A stretch of DNA of 8,505 bases, from NCBI GenBank assembly GCA_017446645.1, contig JAFSQO010000221.1, forward strand, positions 1 to 8,505. Reading direction: 5' to 3'. The position numbers and the translations under genes were made by a program. This document shows, piece by piece, positions 5,905-8,505 of the stretch; the stretch's first letter is position 1; each line of letters opens with the position of its first letter. The notes below the pieces were generated by a model. That model was not told the origin of the DNA. It saw nothing but the letters and a program-made list of their open reading frames with translations, and ran no database searches. The stretch comes from Synergistaceae bacterium (lineage in GTDB: Bacteria > Synergistota > Synergistia > Synergistales > Aminobacteriaceae).

Positions 5905-5968
5905 GTAAGACCCCTTCCCGGCAGTGAAGTCCCTCCTGTCAAGGGGGGATTTAGGGGGGTCTACTTAC
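5905..5968. repeat. GC-rich palindromic intergenic element with G6 runs
   Basis: This lies between jag and the exonuclease gene. A strong hairpin pairs TCCCTCCT (5930-5937) with AGGGGGGA (5942-5949) around a GTCA loop, eight pairs with one G-T. Outside it, GACCCC (5909-5914) pairs with GGGGTC (5956-5961), and further out GTAAG (5905-5909) mirrors CTTAC (5964-5968) with three extra bases on the right. A weak CTTC/GAAG stem (5914-5917 with 5926-5929) fills the rest, so a three-way fold is possible. No T-run follows the hairpin, so it is not a standard rho-independent terminator. Its composition is unlike the flanking DNA and it resembles a dispersed palindromic repeat or a small MITE-like unit. 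Copy number cannot be judged from one window. Confidence 0.55.
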
Positions 5969-5994
5969 CACAGATTTAGGGGACCTATTTCAAC

Positions 5995-6798
5995 ATGATA
6001 ATAACAACTTTCAACGTAAATTCAGTCAGAGCGCGCCTTCCAGTCCTGACTAAGTGGCTTGACGAGTGCAGACCCGACTTTCTTTTCATGCAGGAGACTA
6101 AGACTCAAGATAAGGACTTCCCTGAGCTTGCCTTCAGTGAGCTTGGCTATAGGGCATTCTATCACGGAGAGAAAAGCTATAACGGTGTTGCTGTCCTCGT
6201 TAAAGATAATTTAGAGGACGTGAGCGTCGAATTTGGTTTTAATGACAATTATTACAGCGAAGAGGATAGTGAAGAAAATAGATTTACGACTAGAGTCTTG
6301 ACTCTGAGACATGGGCAGCTTGTTGTCCTGAATACTTATGTGCCGCAGGGAAAGGCAGTCACTAGCCCGGATTATGACGTAAAAAAGAAATTTCTTGCAC
6401 GAGTAAAGGCTTTCATAGCCCATAACAGCAATAAATTATTTCTGTGGCTCGGAGACTTGAACGTTGCGCCGGATCTTATTGACGTTACTCACCCGGAGAA
6501 CAAGAAAAATCACGTGTGTTTCTGCGATGAGATAAGAGATATATTTGCTGATACATCATCCGGGCTCGTTGATTTACTTAGGCTCTTCAACAAAAATCCC
6601 GGAGTGTTTACGTTCTTTGATTACAGGGTAAGGGACTCACTGAGCAAAAATATCGGCTGGAGAATTGACCACATGCTGGCGAGTGAATCCCTTGCTAAAC
6701 TGGCCAAACACTGCGAACCCGATACAAGAGTCCGGGGCTGGGGAAAACCCTCGGATCATGTACCGTTAAGTGCAGAGTTCGAGGAATTTCTCCCCTAA
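5995..6798 (+). CDS. xth: Exonuclease III family AP endonuclease
   Basis: This enzyme cleaves DNA at abasic sites in base excision repair and usually has 3'-5' exonuclease and 3'-phosphatase activity; it needs Mg2+. The 267-residue length equals the family norm (E. coli 268). Active-site residues are all present: N7 in FNVNSVRAR, E34 in MQETK, Y115 in LNTYVPQGK, D154 and N156 in LGDLNVAP, D225 in GWRIDH, and the D254-H255 pair in PSDHVPL. The only ribosome binding site candidate is AGGGGA at 5978-5983, 11 bases from the ATG, inside a short repeat of the upstream G-rich element. It follows jag by 94 bp and may be read through from that operon. It converges on the esterase gene with a 12-bp gap and no terminator. 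Confidence 0.95.
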   Translation: MIITTFNVNSVRARLPVLTKWLDECRPDFLFMQETKTQDKDFPELAFSELGYRAFYHGEKSYNGVAVLVKDNLEDVSVEFGFNDNYYSEEDSEENRFTTRVLTLRHGQLVVLNTYVPQGKAVTSPDYDVKKKFLARVKAFIAHNSNKLFLWLGDLNVAPDLIDVTHPENKKNHVCFCDEIRDIFADTSSGLVDLLRLFNKNPGVFTFFDYRVRDSLSKNIGWRIDHMLASESLAKLAKHCEPDTRVRGWGKPSDHVPLSAEFEEFLP

Positions 6799-6810
6799 GT
6801 CAAATTATTA

Positions 6811-7782
6811 TTATTTCTTGAGATACTTGTCAAAGAAGTCAACCATGATTTTCATGACAGGCTCCTGAACCCAGTAAGGTCCCCCGTGAGCTGCGTTGTT
6901 AATCACGTAGCGTTCTGCCTCTACTCCTTTAGCCTTTAATGCCTGGAAGAGCAAATCAGTCTGGCTTGGTGAGACTAAAGTATCTGCTGTTCCGTGCATT
7001 AATAACATTGGGACTAACTTGCCTGAATTCTTCTCGACATAAGTAACCGGGCTTGCATATGCTGCTTCTTCAGGATGCGCGAGAACTCCCCCGTCCTTGC
7101 CTCCGAATGTAGGTGTACCCAGTGCCCAGAGTGCTTCAGTAGCTCCTGCTGAGGCGTGGCCCTTCTGGTTCTCTTCGTCATAATCCATGCCGATGTTAGT
7201 GATGTCAGAAATTCCGAAAATGTCAGCTGCACACAAGACTTCGCTGGAGTAGTCAAGAAAATCGCCCTTGTCGAATTCCTTCATGCCGTTTGTGAGTCCC
7301 ACAAAAGCCGACAAATAACCGCCCGCAGAGTTTCCGAGAACTCCTACTCTGTTTACGTCAATCTTGTACATGTCAGCATGAGCGCGAAGCCACCTGATAG
7401 CAGTCTTGCAGTCCTCTAATGGCAATGGGAACTTTGAGAGCGGTGCATAACGGTACTCAATGCTTGCAACAACATAGCCAGCCTGGGCGAGTCTCATTCT
7501 CTGCTGAATCCAGTTATTTTTCGGGGCCATGATAAACCCTCCGCCGGTGATAAACACTATCAGGGGCATTGGCTCTTTTCCGTCAGGGACAAGGACATCA
7601 AGGTGAAGGGCGTAAAGCTGCGAACCCCTCCAGTAACCTTGGGCAAACGGAATATTTTCATAAAGATTAATTTGATTTGCCGTGAGTTCGACATCGAGAT
7701 ATTTGCTTGGAAATTTCTCACTTGCAAACGAACACGAAGCAAGAACTACAAGAACGAGTAAAGCTGCAAAGATTTTGTGCAT
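6811..7782 (-). CDS. Probable lipoprotein alpha/beta-hydrolase esterase
   Basis: A 323-residue member of the alpha/beta-hydrolase esterase group (Aes/BD-FAE, hormone-sensitive-lipase-like), likely cutting short-chain or carbohydrate ester bonds outside the cytoplasm. The N-terminus MHKIFAALLVLVVLASC has a lipobox LASC with the lipidated cysteine at 17. Cleavage by signal peptidase I after SFA (20) is the alternative. Catalytic elements are the oxyanion loop TGGGF (79-83), where HGGG is more usual, the nucleophile elbow GNSAGG (150-155, S152), D267 in HGTADTLV, and H299 in NNAAHGG. The ATG at 7782 is set by a strong AGGAGG 8 bases upstream; an open frame continuing to 7875 only overlaps hemD. 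It lies 28 bp after hemD on the same strand, so the two are probably co-transcribed although their functions look unrelated. The substrate cannot be read from the sequence. Confidence 0.9.
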   Translation of the reverse strand: MHKIFAALLVLVVLASCSFASEKFPSKYLDVELTANQINLYENIPFAQGYWRGSQLYALHLDVLVPDGKEPMPLIVFITGGGFIMAPKNNWIQQRMRLAQAGYVVASIEYRYAPLSKFPLPLEDCKTAIRWLRAHADMYKIDVNRVGVLGNSAGGYLSAFVGLTNGMKEFDKGDFLDYSSEVLCAADIFGISDITNIGMDYDEENQKGHASAGATEALWALGTPTFGGKDGGVLAHPEEAAYASPVTYVEKNSGKLVPMLLMHGTADTLVSPSQTDLLFQALKAKGVEAERYVINNAAHGGPYWVQEPVMKIMVDFFDKYLKK

Positions 7783-7790
7783 AAATATAA

Positions 7791-7796
7791 CCTCCT
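7791..7796 (-). promoter_or_regulatory. Ribosome binding site of the esterase gene
   Basis: The minus strand reads AGGAGG at 7796-7791, 8 bases before the ATG at 7782. This fixes the start and places it after the hemD stop, excluding the longer reading that would overlap hemD by 65 bp. Confidence 0.8.
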
Positions 7797-7810
7797 GAAA
7801 TCTGAAAAAA

Positions 7811-8505
7811 TTATTTTCGTCCGGATAATGACATAATCGCCTCAAAAATTGCGTCAGGGGTTGCACGTTCTGCAATAGTTACGTTGACAAAGCCCAATCT
7901 CACAGCCTCGTCAGCAGTCTGAGTCCCTATGCAAACCGCACTGACTTCGCGAAAATCACTCACACTCCCGCAGAAGCCCCTCACAGTTGAAGCCGAAGTG
8001 AATACTATTATGTCTATAAAATCTGGAACGTTAATTAATTTTACCGGTTCAATTCTATAAAGACAAATTTCATGATAATTTATTCTGTAAGAGTCAAAGA
8101 CTTCAGCAATATCCGGAGAGCCTTGCAACGCCCTGAACATCAGAATTCTCCGGGCTGACAAGAGTCCTTCAGCCAAGTGCCTCCCGTCATAGATTTCCGG
8201 GATAAAGTCAACTTTTAACCCGTGAGATCTCAGAGCTTCACCCGTCGCAGGGCCAATCGCAGCAATCTTAGAATCGCCGAGTTCGCGGACATCACGCCCT
8301 GATTTATGCAGTAACTCGAAGAATGCATTAACGCCCGTAACGCTGGTAAAGCCAACCCAGTCATAGCCTGATAAACTTTCGCCGTTAAGTGAGCCTTCAA
8401 GGGTACAGGTCTTTATCGTAGGCATCAAGATAACTTCTGCACCTGAGTCACGTAATAAACGCGACAAATATTCAGAGCGTCCGGCAGGTCTGGTGATTAA
8501 TATTC
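7811..8505 (-). CDS. hemD: Uroporphyrinogen-III synthase domain, N-terminus beyond right edge
   Basis: HemD closes and inverts ring D of hydroxymethylbilane to give uroporphyrinogen III, the branch point to haem, sirohaem and cobalamin. About 230 residues are visible up to the stop at 7811. The frame is open to the right edge and the first visible residues, ILITRPAGRSEYLSRLLRDS, are the typical first strand and helix. The TTG at 8467 inside this block would cut the fold and is not the start. Further marks are the domain-hinge region DWVGFTSVTGVNAFFELL, IAAIGPATGEALRSHGL, IVFTSASTVRGF, and the terminal IGTQTADEAVRLGF with ATPDAIFEAI. Either only a few residues are missing, or this is the C-terminal half of a CobA-HemD (uroporphyrinogen methyltransferase/synthase) fusion, common in anaerobes. 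The window cannot decide. HemD sequences diverge widely, but the motif order here is convincing. Confidence 0.9.
   Translation of the reverse strand, partial: ILITRPAGRSEYLSRLLRDSGAEVILMPTIKTCTLEGSLNGESLSGYDWVGFTSVTGVNAFFELLHKSGRDVRELGDSKIAAIGPATGEALRSHGLKVDFIPEIYDGRHLAEGLLSARRILMFRALQGSPDIAEVFDSYRINYHEICLYRIEPVKLINVPDFIDIIVFTSASTVRGFCGSVSDFREVSAVCIGTQTADEAVRLGFVNVTIAERATPDAIFEAIMSLSGRK

Noticed and set aside
5743..5921. CCCCTTCCCGG shared by jag (5743-5753) and the G-run element (5911-5921)
   Set aside because: An 11-base match between GC-rich segments is plausible by chance, and the jag copy encodes ordinary R3H-domain residues.
5914..5942. Perfect TTGACA on the minus strand (5942-5937) as a promoter
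   Set aside because: The -10 position 17 bp downstream reads GGGAAG, and nothing on the minus strand starts there except the antisense of jag.
5930..5961. Hairpin read as a rho-independent terminator for the rpmH-jag operon
   Set aside because: The stem is strong, but what follows is TTTAGGGGGG rather than a run of T, so intrinsic termination is not supported on either strand.
7783..7875. Longer esterase start near 7875
   Set aside because: It would overlap hemD by 65 bp and bury the signal peptide; AGGAGG at 7796-7791 clearly serves the ATG at 7782.

Overview
The window is a dense stretch of bacterial chromosome, mostly housekeeping genes, with no mobile element, CRISPR array, tRNA or rRNA visible. 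Base composition looks like the mid-40s percent GC by eye. Gene content (rapZ-yvcK facing away from rpmH-rnpA-yidD-yidC-jag, exported proteins with lipobox or signal-peptidase sites, a HemD domain) suggests an anaerobic, probably gut-associated bacterium. I lean towards Synergistota, with a Firmicutes-type lineage as the alternative. This is an inference from gene style, not an identification.

Layout, left to right. (1) 1-866, minus strand: the first 288 residues of an exported TPR protein that runs off the left edge. (2) 867-958: a 92-bp divergent intergenic region in which the -10 boxes of the two directions overlap inside a 33-bp imperfect palindrome. (3) 959-1483, plus: an unrecognised 174-residue, charged, low-complexity protein with a C-terminal coiled coil. 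It ends 3 bp from the convergent yvcK. (4) 3453-1487, minus: rapZ then yvcK, overlapping by 4 bp (ATGA), a nucleotide/UDP-sugar-linked pair tied to cell-envelope metabolism. (5) About 3454-3569: a second compact divergent promoter region. (6) 3570-5900, plus: rpmH, rnpA, yidD, yidC and jag, the classic ribosomal protein L34 / RNase P / membrane insertion operon. rpmH and rnpA overlap, and jag has a TTG start chosen by its ribosome binding site. (7) 5901-5994: a GC-rich, strongly palindromic element with runs of six G, between jag and an exonuclease III gene. (8) 5995-6798, plus: exonuclease III family AP endonuclease. (9) 7782-6811, minus: a probable lipoprotein esterase, and behind it (8505-7811, minus) the uroporphyrinogen-III synthase domain, cut by the right edge. 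These two read in the same direction 28 bp apart.

Working together: the central operon makes L34 and the RNase P protein, the membrane insertase YidC with its helper YidD, and the RNA-binding protein Jag/KhpB. rapZ-yvcK on the opposite strand shares its promoter region and concerns envelope precursor control. HemD belongs to tetrapyrrole synthesis. I did not find a clearly new multi-gene system. The items most worth a second look are the structured G-run element at 5905-5968, the palindromic divergent promoter at 907-939, and the unrecognised 174-residue protein.
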